Positions 41,665-49,530 of a DNA stretch of 64,000 bases are shown one piece after another; within the stretch, counting starts at the first letter, position 1, and every line of letters begins with the position of its first letter. The DNA is from Bradyrhizobium liaoningense (GTDB lineage Bacteria; Pseudomonadota; Alphaproteobacteria; Rhizobiales; Xanthobacteraceae): positions 1 to 64,000 of the forward strand of contig NZ_JAFCJT010000006.1 in the NCBI RefSeq assembly GCF_018130785.1, written 5' to 3'. Under the pieces are notes generated by a model. The model worked only from the letters and a program-made list of their open reading frames with translations, was not told the DNA's origin and made no database searches. The position numbers and the translations under genes are program-made.

Positions 41665-42933
41665 TCACTTCACCATGGCGCCATAGACGATGTCCTGCAC
41701 CTGCTCGCGATAGTATTTCCTGAGCTCGCCCGGCGCCGCCGTTCCCACCACCACGACGAGACGCTCTTTGGGATCGCAGAAGAACTGCGTCCCGTAGGCG
41801 CCATTCCAGGTGAACTCGCCGGGATTGCCGGGGACCGACGACAGTCCCTCGCTGGTCCGGACCGCGACCGCGAGACCAAAGCCGAAGCCGGCGCGATGCG
41901 GCTCGACGTTCGCCACGTTGTTTTTGATCTCGGGACCAAGGTGGTTGGTCGTCATGTGATGCACGGTCTTGGGCCCGAGAATGCGCTGGCCGTCCAGCTC
42001 GCCGCCATTGAGCAGCATCTGCCCGAAGCGGATGTAGTCGCCCATGGTCGCGAACGAGCAGGCTCCGCCGCAATCAAACTTGGTCGGGGTGTCCAGCAGC
42101 TTGATGGCTTGCGGCTTGCCGGTCAGCGGATCGTTGGCAAACGGGCGGGCGAGGCGAGGGCGCTGTGCATCTGTGGGGTGGAAGGTCGCGTCCTTCATGC
42201 CGAGCGGCTGCCACACATTTGCGGCGAGATAGTCGCCGAGCCTCTGCTCGCTCACCTTCTCGACCACGGCACCAAGTACGTCGATCGAAAAACCGTATTC
42301 GAACTCGGTCGAGGGCTGATGCGCGAGCGGCAGCTTTGTCATGCGATCGATGAAGGCCTCGGTGTCGCCTTCCACCGCCGGCGCGACGCCATCAGGGTAT
42401 AGCCGCGCCACCGGGCTCGAACTGTCCGGCCTGCCACCATACATCAATCCGGACGTATGCCGGTAGAGATCATGGATGAAGATCGGGGAGGCCTGCGGTT
42501 CGAGCTTGAGCGAGCCATTGGCCTCGGTCACGCCGACCTTCATGTCGGCAAAGCGGGGATAGTAGTCGGACAGCTTGGCCTGGAGCGGCAGCCGTCCCTG
42601 CTCCATCAGCGTCAGGCCTGCGACCGCCGCCATCGGCTTGGTCATCGAGGCCAGCGCGAAGATCGCGTCAACCGGCATCGGCGTGCCCTTGTCCGGATCG
42701 AGCATGCCGTAGGCCTTGTAGTGCACGAGCTTGCCGTCTCGCGCCACCGCAACGACTGCCCCGGGCACGCGCTTGGCTGCGATCTCGCGCGCGAAGAAGC
42801 TGTCGAGCCGCGCAAGGCCTTGCTTCGAGAACCCGGCTTCGTCGGGATTGACTTCGGGCAGTGGTGCGGCGCGCGCCGCACCGAACGTGATGACGGCAGC
42901 CGCCGCCGCGATCATGGCGATCGTCTTGTTCAT
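41665..42933 (-). CDS. Serine hydrolase of the beta-lactamase class C / esterase fold
   Basis: The 422-residue protein has a signal peptide (MNKTIAMIAAAAAVITFGAA) and the beta-lactamase-related fold. The catalytic SxxK is in FALASMTKPMAAVAGLTL; the YxN-type site is probably FEYGFSIDVLGAVVEKV, and a late GFGFGLAVAV block aligns with the HxG-KTG region. Such proteins act as esterases or D-amino-acid peptidases far more often than as beta-lactamases. It is convergent with the dienelactone hydrolase gene. The specific substrate is unknown. Confidence 0.88.
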   Translation of the reverse strand: MNKTIAMIAAAAAVITFGAARAAPLPEVNPDEAGFSKQGLARLDSFFAREIAAKRVPGAVVAVARDGKLVHYKAYGMLDPDKGTPMPVDAIFALASMTKPMAAVAGLTLMEQGRLPLQAKLSDYYPRFADMKVGVTEANGSLKLEPQASPIFIHDLYRHTSGLMYGGRPDSSSPVARLYPDGVAPAVEGDTEAFIDRMTKLPLAHQPSTEFEYGFSIDVLGAVVEKVSEQRLGDYLAANVWQPLGMKDATFHPTDAQRPRLARPFANDPLTGKPQAIKLLDTPTKFDCGGACSFATMGDYIRFGQMLLNGGELDGQRILGPKTVHHMTTNHLGPEIKNNVANVEPHRAGFGFGLAVAVRTSEGLSSVPGNPGEFTWNGAYGTQFFCDPKERLVVVVGTAAPGELRKYYREQVQDIVYGAMVK

Positions 42934-43056
42934 TGAATGCTCCCAAGGGGCGAGCTCGTTTGGTAGTGGCTCGCTGAGCGCTTAGATCACGGCTGTGCCG
43001 GAGCGAAGTCAAGCGCGGGAAGGGCATGTCAGGGACGCGCCGGAGATGCCGGAACC

Positions 43057-43905
43057 CTATCGTCCTTCGCCCGCCTGCCACAGCGCGTCGAGGCCGTGCC
43101 GGTAGGTCGGGTGGGCAAGCGTGACGCCGAGCTCTTGCTTCAGTTTCGCGTTGGAGACACGCGCGCTGCTGGCATAAAAGCTGCGCGCCATCGCCGACAT
43201 CTCCGCCGTCTCGAACGGCTCCTCTGGGGGCGGCGCAACGTTCGTCAGCTGCGCGGCATAAGAGATCACGTCCTGCGGCGGCGTCGGCTCGTCGTCGCAG
43301 ACGTTCCAGATGCCGCCTCCCTGGTGACGAAGCGCGGCCATGATCGCGCTTGCGATATCGTCGACATGGATGCGGTTGAAGACCTGTCCCGGCTTGATGA
43401 TGCGCCGGGCCGTTCCGGCGCGCAGCGTCGCCAGCGCATTCCGGCCCGGGCCGTAGATGCCGGCAAGCCGCAGGATCGCGGCATCGCCGCCTGTCGTGTC
43501 GGTCCAGGCCCGCTCCGCTGCGACCCGCATGCGCGTGCGGTCGAGCGTCGCCTGCGGCGGCGTGCTCTCGTCCACCCATGCGCCGGCGTGGTCGCCATAG
43601 ACGCCGATGGTCGAGAGATAGACGACCTTGCGGCGGCCTGATGCCAGCAGGTCGCCGAATGCCGCGATTGCGGGATCACCGGTGCTGCCGGGCGGTATCG
43701 ATATCAGAAGGACATCGGCGTCGCGGATTCTCCCGGCCACCTCGCGTGCCGGACCGGCTCCGGAAAAGGCGTGCACCTCGATGCCGGCGGGGGCGTCCCG
43801 CTTCCCGGGATCGCGGACGGTGCCGGCGATATGGGAGAATCTGTCGCCGCATTGGCGGACGAAGTGCCGGGCGCTATAGCCGAGGCCGAGGATGAAGAGC
43901 CGCAT
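43057..43905 (-). CDS. NAD(P)-dependent epimerase/reductase-like SDR protein (YeeZ-like)
   Basis: The 282-residue atypical short-chain dehydrogenase begins with MRLFILGLGYSARHFVRQCG, a GxGYxxxx nucleotide-binding turn. VVYLSTIGVYGDHAGAWVDE contains a Ser-x-x-x-Tyr-like pair, and LRLAGIYGPGRNAL and RIHVDDIASAIMAAL follow, all as in extended SDRs related to nucleotide-sugar epimerases. The exact reaction is unknown. It stands alone between the serine hydrolase and the HAD gene. Confidence 0.82.
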   Translation of the reverse strand: MRLFILGLGYSARHFVRQCGDRFSHIAGTVRDPGKRDAPAGIEVHAFSGAGPAREVAGRIRDADVLLISIPPGSTGDPAIAAFGDLLASGRRKVVYLSTIGVYGDHAGAWVDESTPPQATLDRTRMRVAAERAWTDTTGGDAAILRLAGIYGPGRNALATLRAGTARRIIKPGQVFNRIHVDDIASAIMAALRHQGGGIWNVCDDEPTPPQDVISYAAQLTNVAPPPEEPFETAEMSAMARSFYASSARVSNAKLKQELGVTLAHPTYRHGLDALWQAGEGR

Positions 43906-44061
43906 GCGTCTCCCGTGCAGGTCGGAGTTCCCGTTCGCGCCGTAGCGCGCCCTCGCTCATAAGAGATTTTTGGGTCCGGCAAAAGATATTGCGATTTTAC
44001 TCGCCTGTCGCCTCGGGCGATGCTCGCCTGTCACACGTAAGTCGGGAGGGAGGCGTCGTTC

Positions 44062-44796
44062 ATGCAGGTAGTCGCGACCGCTCTGGCGGCAGCGGACGCC
44101 GCGGAGTTGATCGGGCGCGCAGCCGCGCTGATCTTCGATGTCGACGGTACCTTGGCCGAGACCGAAGAGCTGCACCGGCGGGCCTTCAACCACGCTTTCG
44201 CCAGCCATGGTCTCGACTGGCATTGGGACCGTGCGATCTACAAGAAACTGCTGCGCGTGACCGGCGGCAAGGAGCGCATGCGCGCCCATCATGACGGGCT
44301 GTGGATCGCGCCGCCATTGCCGGATACGGACATCGCAGAGCTTCACCGCGTCAAGACCGCGCATTATGCCGAGCTGATCGAAACCGGCTGCTGCCCCTTA
44401 AGGCCCGGCGTCACGGACCTGCTCACCGCGGCCAAGGCCCGCGGCCAGCGGCTTGCGATCGCGACCACCACCTCGCATGGCAATATCGATGCGCTGCTGT
44501 CGCAAGCGCTGGGAACGCGCTGGGCTGCGGATTTTGATGCGGTCGTCGCCGGCGACGACGTCCGCCACAAGAAGCCGGCGCCGGATGTCTATCTGGAAAC
44601 CCTGGCGCGGCTGAAGCTGGGCGCAGCCGACTGCGTCGCGATCGAGGATTCTCGCAACGGTCTGATCGCGGCTTCAAGGGCGAACATTCCGGTGCTGATC
44701 ACCCGAAGCATGTTCTTCCGGGACGATGATTTCGGCGAGGCGCGGGTCGTGCTGGATGAGTTGTCGGAACTCGGGGCCGCCAAACAGAAAAACTGA
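44062..44796 (+). CDS. HAD-superfamily phosphatase, CbbY-like
   Basis: The 244-residue protein has HAD motif I LIFDVDGTLAETEELHRRAF (catalytic DxD), motif II ATTTSHGNIDALL, motif III lysine in DDVRHKKPAPDVYL and motif IV CVAIEDSRNGLIAA. The cap region HWDRAIYKKLLRVTGGKERM is characteristic of CbbY, a phosphatase of xylulose 1,5-bisphosphate in Calvin-cycle bacteria. No cbb genes are in the window, so the CbbY call is by sequence only. A strong GGGAGGGAGG Shine-Dalgarno precedes ATG 44062. Confidence 0.88.
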   Translation: MQVVATALAAADAAELIGRAAALIFDVDGTLAETEELHRRAFNHAFASHGLDWHWDRAIYKKLLRVTGGKERMRAHHDGLWIAPPLPDTDIAELHRVKTAHYAELIETGCCPLRPGVTDLLTAAKARGQRLAIATTTSHGNIDALLSQALGTRWAADFDAVVAGDDVRHKKPAPDVYLETLARLKLGAADCVAIEDSRNGLIAASRANIPVLITRSMFFRDDDFGEARVVLDELSELGAAKQKN

Positions 44797-44842
44797 AAAA
44801 CAACCCCATGCACAGTAGAAAGCGCCGGCCGGCCTGCCGCGG

Positions 44843-45250
44843 TCAGTGGACGCGGTGGCTCGTTCGATCGTCTTCAGCCTGCTCGACAATCTGCGCGATT
44901 GGGCTCGACTGGTGATGCACCAGGCGCCAGCCGTCGCCGACCCGTCGAAAATGGTTGGCAGCGGCCAAAGCGGTGCCGTCGACGATCTCGATGCAGAGCA
45001 CGCGGGCGCTGTCGCCGTCGACGATCGCCTGCGGTTCGGCACAAACGATCTGCGGCCGCTCCGGATTTTGCAGGATGTCGCGCCAGCTTCCGATCACCGT
45101 GGCGCGGCCGATGATCGCCGGCCAGCCGGGATGGATGCAGGAAATGGCGTCGTCATCCGCCCACATCCGCTCCATTTCGTCGAAATCGCCCGTTGAAAAG
45201 GCGGCGTAGAAGGCCGCGTTCGCGGCGATGACCTTGCTGTCCTTTGCCAT
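44843..45250 (-). CDS. NTF2-like (SnoaL-type) small protein
   Basis: The 135-residue protein shows the NTF2-like pattern: an N-terminal helix NAAFYAAFSTGDFDEMERMW followed by ADDDAISCIHPGWPAIIGRA and the sheet-forming half ARVLCIEIVDGTALAAANHF with GWRLVHHQSSPI at the end. This is the typical SnoaL/DUF4440 cone fold, used by isomerases, hydrolases and protein-interaction domains. The ATG at 45250 (MAKDSK) is preceded by GAGAG; the frame extends to 45322 without similarity. It is convergent with the HAD gene. Confidence 0.82.
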   Translation of the reverse strand: MAKDSKVIAANAAFYAAFSTGDFDEMERMWADDDAISCIHPGWPAIIGRATVIGSWRDILQNPERPQIVCAEPQAIVDGDSARVLCIEIVDGTALAAANHFRRVGDGWRLVHHQSSPIAQIVEQAEDDRTSHRVH

Positions 45251-45345
45251 CGCTCTCGGGTGGGCCAATGACAGGCAAAAATCAAGCGCGACTTCCGTTC
45301 GACTTTGACCGCAGTGCAGCATTCAACGTGCTGCCCACTTTGTGG

Positions 45346-46830
45346 TCACGTCGAGACGTGCGTCTCCACCGCCCGCCGCGCGCCGTCCTTATAAAGACGT
45401 CCGAGCGCCGCGGTCACGGCCTCGCGCAGGCGCGGCTCGGCGCCAAGCGGTCCGAACACCTTCTCGACCCCGAGCAATGCGGGCGCGAGCCGTTCGGCGA
45501 CCGGCCCCGCCTCGCGCGCCAACGCGGCAAACTCGGCCGCGAGGGGGTCGCGCACGTCGATCGTGCGGCCCTGCTCGTCGCGTGCGGTGACGTAACGCAT
45601 CCAGCCGGCCACCGCGAGCGCATGCGTCGCAATCGGCAGGTTCTTGAGCAGGCGATCCTGCATCGCGCCGAGCAGGCGCTGCGGAAGCTTTTGCGAGCCG
45701 TCCATCGCGATCTGCCAGGTCCGGTGATGCAGCGCCGGGTTGGCGAAGCGCTTGAGCAGCGAGGCACGATAGGCGGCGAGATCAGTGCCAGCCGGCATCG
45801 TCAGCGTCACCGCGGCCTCTCCCATCACCTGCGCGGCGAGACGGGCGAAATGCGGATCCTGCATGGTGTCGGCGATGGTCTCGTAGCCCGCGAGATAGCC
45901 GAGATAGGCAAGTGCGGAATGGCTGGCGTTGAGCAACCGCAGCTTCATCAGCTCGAACGGCTTGACGTCGGTGACGAGCTCGACGCCTGCGGCAGCGAGA
46001 TCGGGCCGCCCTGCCGCGAAGCGGTCCTCGACCACCCATTGCGTGAACGGCTCGGTCATGACAGGCCATGCGTCGCGCATGCCGAGCGCGTTCGAGACCG
46101 CATCCCGGTCGGCGTCCGTCGTCTCCGGCACAATGCGGTCGACCATGGTCGACGGGAAGGTGGCCGCTTCGGCGATCCACTTGCCGAGGTCCTTCGACCG
46201 GAGCCCGGCGAACTGCGTCACGATCCGCTGCACGGTGTGGCCGTTGGCGGCGAGGTTGTCGCAGCACAGCACGGTGAAGGGCGCAAGTCCCTGCGCCCGC
46301 CGGTGCGCCAGCGCGGCGACGATGAAGCCGGGCGCCGAGCGCGGCGCGTCAAGATTGTTCAGATCGTGCACCACATCAGGATGCCGCTCGTCGAGATCGC
46401 CGGTTTGTGGCGTGTGGCAATAGCCTTTCTCGGTGACCGTCAGCGAGACGATGCGAATGGCGGGATCGGCCATCCGCTCGACCAGCGCGGCCGGCTTCTC
46501 GCGCGCGACGACGCTGTCGAGCAGCGCGCCGACGACGCGGTGCTCGGTGCCTTCGGCAGCACGTATGGCGACAGTGTAGAGATGATCCTGCGGGGCGAGG
46601 GCGTCACGCGTATCCGGGCTGCGCAGGCTCGCGCCGACGATGCCCCAGGACGAGCCGCCTGCGGCAAGGCAGTCGTCGATGACGACGGCTTGGTGCGCGC
46701 GATGAAAGGCGCCCAGGCCCAAATGCACGATGCCGGGCGTAACGCGCGAGCGGTCATAGGCCGGGCGGCGGATGGCGGACGGCAGCCGGTCGAGATTGGC
46801 GCGGCCAAGACGCGTTGAGTTATGGCGCAT
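45346..46830 (-). CDS. Fructuronate reductase / mannitol dehydrogenase family (UxuB-like)
   Basis: The 494-residue polyol dehydrogenase has the N-terminal Rossmann turn GIVHLGLGAFHRAHQAVVID and the catalytic segment KLRLLNASHSALAYLGYLAG (Lys-x4-Asn-x2-His pattern). DNLAANGHTVQRIV and TPQTGDL are also typical. With mannonate dehydratase and a FadR/UxuR regulator in the cluster, the likely reaction is D-fructuronate to D-mannonate with NADH. ATG 46830 (MRHNST) has GGGAGAG upstream and is preferred to the frame start at 46866. It is divergent from the regulator across a perfect operator. Confidence 0.88.
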   Translation of the reverse strand: MRHNSTRLGRANLDRLPSAIRRPAYDRSRVTPGIVHLGLGAFHRAHQAVVIDDCLAAGGSSWGIVGASLRSPDTRDALAPQDHLYTVAIRAAEGTEHRVVGALLDSVVAREKPAALVERMADPAIRIVSLTVTEKGYCHTPQTGDLDERHPDVVHDLNNLDAPRSAPGFIVAALAHRRAQGLAPFTVLCCDNLAANGHTVQRIVTQFAGLRSKDLGKWIAEAATFPSTMVDRIVPETTDADRDAVSNALGMRDAWPVMTEPFTQWVVEDRFAAGRPDLAAAGVELVTDVKPFELMKLRLLNASHSALAYLGYLAGYETIADTMQDPHFARLAAQVMGEAAVTLTMPAGTDLAAYRASLLKRFANPALHHRTWQIAMDGSQKLPQRLLGAMQDRLLKNLPIATHALAVAGWMRYVTARDEQGRTIDVRDPLAAEFAALAREAGPVAERLAPALLGVEKVFGPLGAEPRLREAVTAALGRLYKDGARRAVETHVST

Positions 46831-46895
46831 GGTCGTCTCTCCCTGTGTTTGGCCGCTGCTTGACATGGCGCCTGTCCTCGGTCAATGCTTCGGTC

Positions 46896-46912
46896 AATTG
46901 GTAAGACCAATT
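46896..46912. promoter_or_regulatory. FadR/UxuR-type operator
   Basis: AATTGGTAAGACCAATT is a perfect 17-bp inverted repeat (7-bp arms, 3-bp centre). It contains TGGTAAGACCA, which fits the TNGTNNNACNA consensus known for the FadR subfamily of GntR regulators. It lies in the 146-bp gap between the divergent UxuB-like and regulator genes, where it could control both. Confidence 0.75.
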
Positions 46913-46976
46913 TCCCAAAATTGGCGGGCCGCCGGGACGCGATGCTTCCCGGCGAGACCCTTTCGGGGAGGCCAGC

Positions 46977-47786
46977 GTGCCGCTGGAAGCTGTGGAGGCG
47001 AGACGGCTTTATCGCCAGGTCGCCGATCAATTGCGAAGCCTGATCGACAGCGGCGAGTACGCGGTCGGCAGCCGCTTGCCGACCGAGCGCGAGCTCGCCG
47101 AGCAGCTCAGGATCTCGCGGCCGACAGTGCGCGAAGCCCTGATCGCGCTCGAGGTCGAGGGCCGCGTCCGCATCCGCGTCGGCTCAGGCATCTATGTGAT
47201 CGAGCCAGCGGACGCCGCGCCCACACCGCCAGCCGCCGGCATCGAAGGTCCGTTCGAGCTTCTCCGCGCCCGTGAATTCCTGGAAAGCGCGATCGCCGAG
47301 CAGGCGGCGCGCGTGGCGACCAAGGACGATATCGCCCGCATCGATGCGTCGCTTGTCGCGATGGAGAATGTCGAGCATCCCGGCGAGGCCTCGATGGTGC
47401 ACGACCGTGCCTTCCACGTCGCGATCGCCGGCAGTCTCGGCAATGCCGTGCTGGTGCGCGTGGTCGGCGAGTTGTTCGACCAGCGCCTCAATCCCTATTT
47501 TGCGCAGCTTGCGCATTACTTCGAGAGCCCGGGCACGTGGCGCACTGCGCTCGACGAGCATTGCGCCGTGCGCGACGCGATCGCGTCGCATGATCCGGAC
47601 GCCGCGCGCGAGGCCATGCGCAAGCACTTGGCGCACTCACAGGAGCGCTTTGCGCAGAACTTTGGTGCCGAGGCCGCCGCGGGATCGCCCGCGGAGCGAG
47701 GCGGGGTCGCGCGCACGCCGGCGAAACCGGCAAAACCAAGACGCGCGAAGACGCCGGCCAAAAGGGGCGGCGTGCGGCGACGATGA
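46977..47786 (+). CDS. GntR/FadR-family (FCD) regulator, UxuR-like
   Basis: The 269-residue regulator has an N-terminal winged helix (LRSLIDSGEYAVGSRLPTER, ELAEQLRISRPTVREALIAL) and an FCD ligand domain with metal-site histidines in VHDRAFHVAIAGSLGN and MRKHLAHSQERF. FCD proteins of this branch sense hexuronate-derived intermediates. An unusual basic C-terminal tail of about 25 residues (KPAKPRRAKTPAKRGGVRRR) extends beyond the FCD fold. The start is GTG 46977, with GGGGAGG just upstream. It lies between the divergent UxuB-like gene and the transporter genes it probably controls. Confidence 0.88.
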   Translation: MPLEAVEARRLYRQVADQLRSLIDSGEYAVGSRLPTERELAEQLRISRPTVREALIALEVEGRVRIRVGSGIYVIEPADAAPTPPAAGIEGPFELLRAREFLESAIAEQAARVATKDDIARIDASLVAMENVEHPGEASMVHDRAFHVAIAGSLGNAVLVRVVGELFDQRLNPYFAQLAHYFESPGTWRTALDEHCAVRDAIASHDPDAAREAMRKHLAHSQERFAQNFGAEAAAGSPAERGGVARTPAKPAKPRRAKTPAKRGGVRRR

Positions 47787-47856
47787 AATTGGGGGGCTCG
47801 TCCCGGTTTTGGGCGGGCGAACAAGAAGCAGACTTTAGTCAGTGGAGGATAAGTCA

Positions 47857-48834
47857 GTGTTGAAGAAGATGACGATGGTGCTGGCGACTTCGGTCGCGGC
47901 AATGTTCGCGGCGACCAATCCCGGCATGGCGCAGACCAAGCTGAAATGGGCCCATGTCTACGAGACCTCGGAGCCGTTCCACACCGCCTCGGTCTGGGCC
48001 GCGCAGGAGATCGGCAAGCGCACCAACGGGCGCTACACGGTCGACGTCTATCCGGCGTCCCAGCTCGGCAAGGAAGCCGACATCAACCAGGGCCTCTCGC
48101 TTGGCTCGGTCGACATCATCATCTCCGGCTCGAGCTTTGCGGCCAAGAGCTTTCCGCCGATCGGCGTGACCTACTATCCCTACACCTTCCGCGACGCCGA
48201 CCATCTCCTTGCCTACACCAAGAGCGACATCTTCAAGGAGCTCGCCAAGGGCTATGAGGACAAGAGCGGCCACCACATCGTCGCGGTGACCTATTACGGC
48301 GTGCGGCAGACCTCGTCGAACAAGCCGATCAAGAGCTGCGCCGACCTCAAGGGCCTGAAGATGCGCGTGCCCGACGTGCCGGCTTACCTCGCGATGCCGC
48401 GCGCCTGCGGCGCCAACACCGCGCCGATCGCGTTCGCCGAAGTCTATCTCGCGCTCCAGAACGGCACCGTCGAGGCGCAGGAGAACCCGCTGACCACGAT
48501 CGAGGCCAAGAAGTTCTACGAAGTGCAGAAGCACATCGTGCTGACCGGCCACATCGTCGACCACCTCAACACGGTGGTGGCGGGCGCGCTCTGGAAGAAG
48601 CTCAGCGACGAGGACAAGAAGATCTTCACCGACGTCGCCCAGGAAGCGGCTGCGAAAGCGACCGCGGAGATCAAGCAGAACGAGGCCAAGCTGGTCGCCT
48701 TCTTCAAGGAGAAGGGCCTGACCGTGACCGAGGTCGACAAGAACGAGTTCCGTGACATCGTGCTGAAGAACGTTCCGTTCGAGACCTTTGGCTATCGCAA
48801 GGCCGACTGGGAACGCATCCAGGCGGTGAAATAG
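47857..48834 (+). CDS. TRAP transporter substrate-binding protein (DctP family)
   Basis: The 325-residue protein has a signal peptide ending NPGMAQ and the DctP fold: LKWAHVYETSEPFHTASVWA, YPASQLGKEADINQGLSLGS, LKGLKMRVPDVPAYL (the conserved substrate-binding Arg) and EVYLALQNGTVEAQENPLTT. It captures an organic or sugar acid in the periplasm. GTG 47857 is preceded by GGAGG with an 8-base spacing, which favours it over GTG 47842. A long palindrome follows before the permease genes, probably lowering their expression relative to this gene. Confidence 0.92.
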   Translation: MLKKMTMVLATSVAAMFAATNPGMAQTKLKWAHVYETSEPFHTASVWAAQEIGKRTNGRYTVDVYPASQLGKEADINQGLSLGSVDIIISGSSFAAKSFPPIGVTYYPYTFRDADHLLAYTKSDIFKELAKGYEDKSGHHIVAVTYYGVRQTSSNKPIKSCADLKGLKMRVPDVPAYLAMPRACGANTAPIAFAEVYLALQNGTVEAQENPLTTIEAKKFYEVQKHIVLTGHIVDHLNTVVAGALWKKLSDEDKKIFTDVAQEAAAKATAEIKQNEAKLVAFFKEKGLTVTEVDKNEFRDIVLKNVPFETFGYRKADWERIQAVK

Positions 48835-48841
48835 CCAGCGC

Positions 48842-48921
48842 CGTCGTTCCGGGGCTCGCGAAGCGAGAACCCGGAACCTCGAGATTCCGGGTTCGGCTCT
48901 TCGAGCCGCCCCGGAATGACG
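48842..48921. repeat. Intercistronic palindrome between dctP and dctQ
   Basis: The outer arms CGTCGTTCCGGGGC and GCCCCGGAATGACG (ends 48842 and 48921) are complementary except at one position. Inner segments CCCGGAAC and ATTCCGGG add a second stem, giving a cruciform-like fold. It belongs to a GC-rich intergenic repeat type common in Bradyrhizobium-like genomes. Position between the binding-protein and permease genes suggests a role in differential expression. Confidence 0.75.
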
Positions 48922-48947
48922 TTCAAGTCGTTTGAGGAGTACCGCCC

Positions 48948-49526
48948 ATGTCCACCGTCGAAGTGCACCGGCAGATCACCGGGGACGAGATCGCCCACAC
49001 CTTCGAGGAAGAGGCGGTGCCGAAGGTCGATCTCGGCGTCTACGCTTTCGAGGACTGGGTGGCGCTGGTGATCTTCTGGGTGATGGCGCTGGCCGTCTTC
49101 CTTCAGTTCTTTACCCGCTACGTCCTCAACGACAGCTATGCATGGACCGAGGAGATCGCGACCTACTGCCTGATCGGCGTGGTCTTCATCGGCTCCTCGA
49201 TGTGCGTACGGCTTTCGCGGCACATCCAGGTCGACCTGATTTACCGCTATCTGCCGCACATCGTGGCGCGGGCGCTGTCCACGACGATCGACCTGATCCG
49301 GATCGCCTTCTTCGGCTACGCCATCAAGCTGGTCTGGGTCTACATCCAGATCATCGGCGATGAATCGATGACCACGATCAATCTGCCCAAGGACTACGTC
49401 TATTACGCCGTGCTCGCGGGCTTCGTGCTGATGTTCCTGCGCTCGGTGCAGGTGGCCATCCAACATTTGCGACAGGGCTATTCGATCCTCGAACGTCCCG
49501 GCGCCTACGACGGTTTTGAGGGGTAA
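48948..49526 (+). CDS. TRAP transporter small permease (DctQ family)
   Basis: The 192-residue protein has four membrane segments: WVALVIFWVMALAVFLQFFT, EEIATYCLIGVVFIGSSMCV, a central segment at ALSTTIDLIRIAFFGYAIKL and YAVLAGFVLMFLRSVQVAIQ. The TRYVLNDSYAWTEEIATY motif is diagnostic for DctQ. TTGAGGAG precedes ATG 48948. It overlaps no gene but is closely followed by dctM (4 bp). Confidence 0.92.
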   Translation: MSTVEVHRQITGDEIAHTFEEEAVPKVDLGVYAFEDWVALVIFWVMALAVFLQFFTRYVLNDSYAWTEEIATYCLIGVVFIGSSMCVRLSRHIQVDLIYRYLPHIVARALSTTIDLIRIAFFGYAIKLVWVYIQIIGDESMTTINLPKDYVYYAVLAGFVLMFLRSVQVAIQHLRQGYSILERPGAYDGFEG

Positions 49527-49530
49527 AGTT

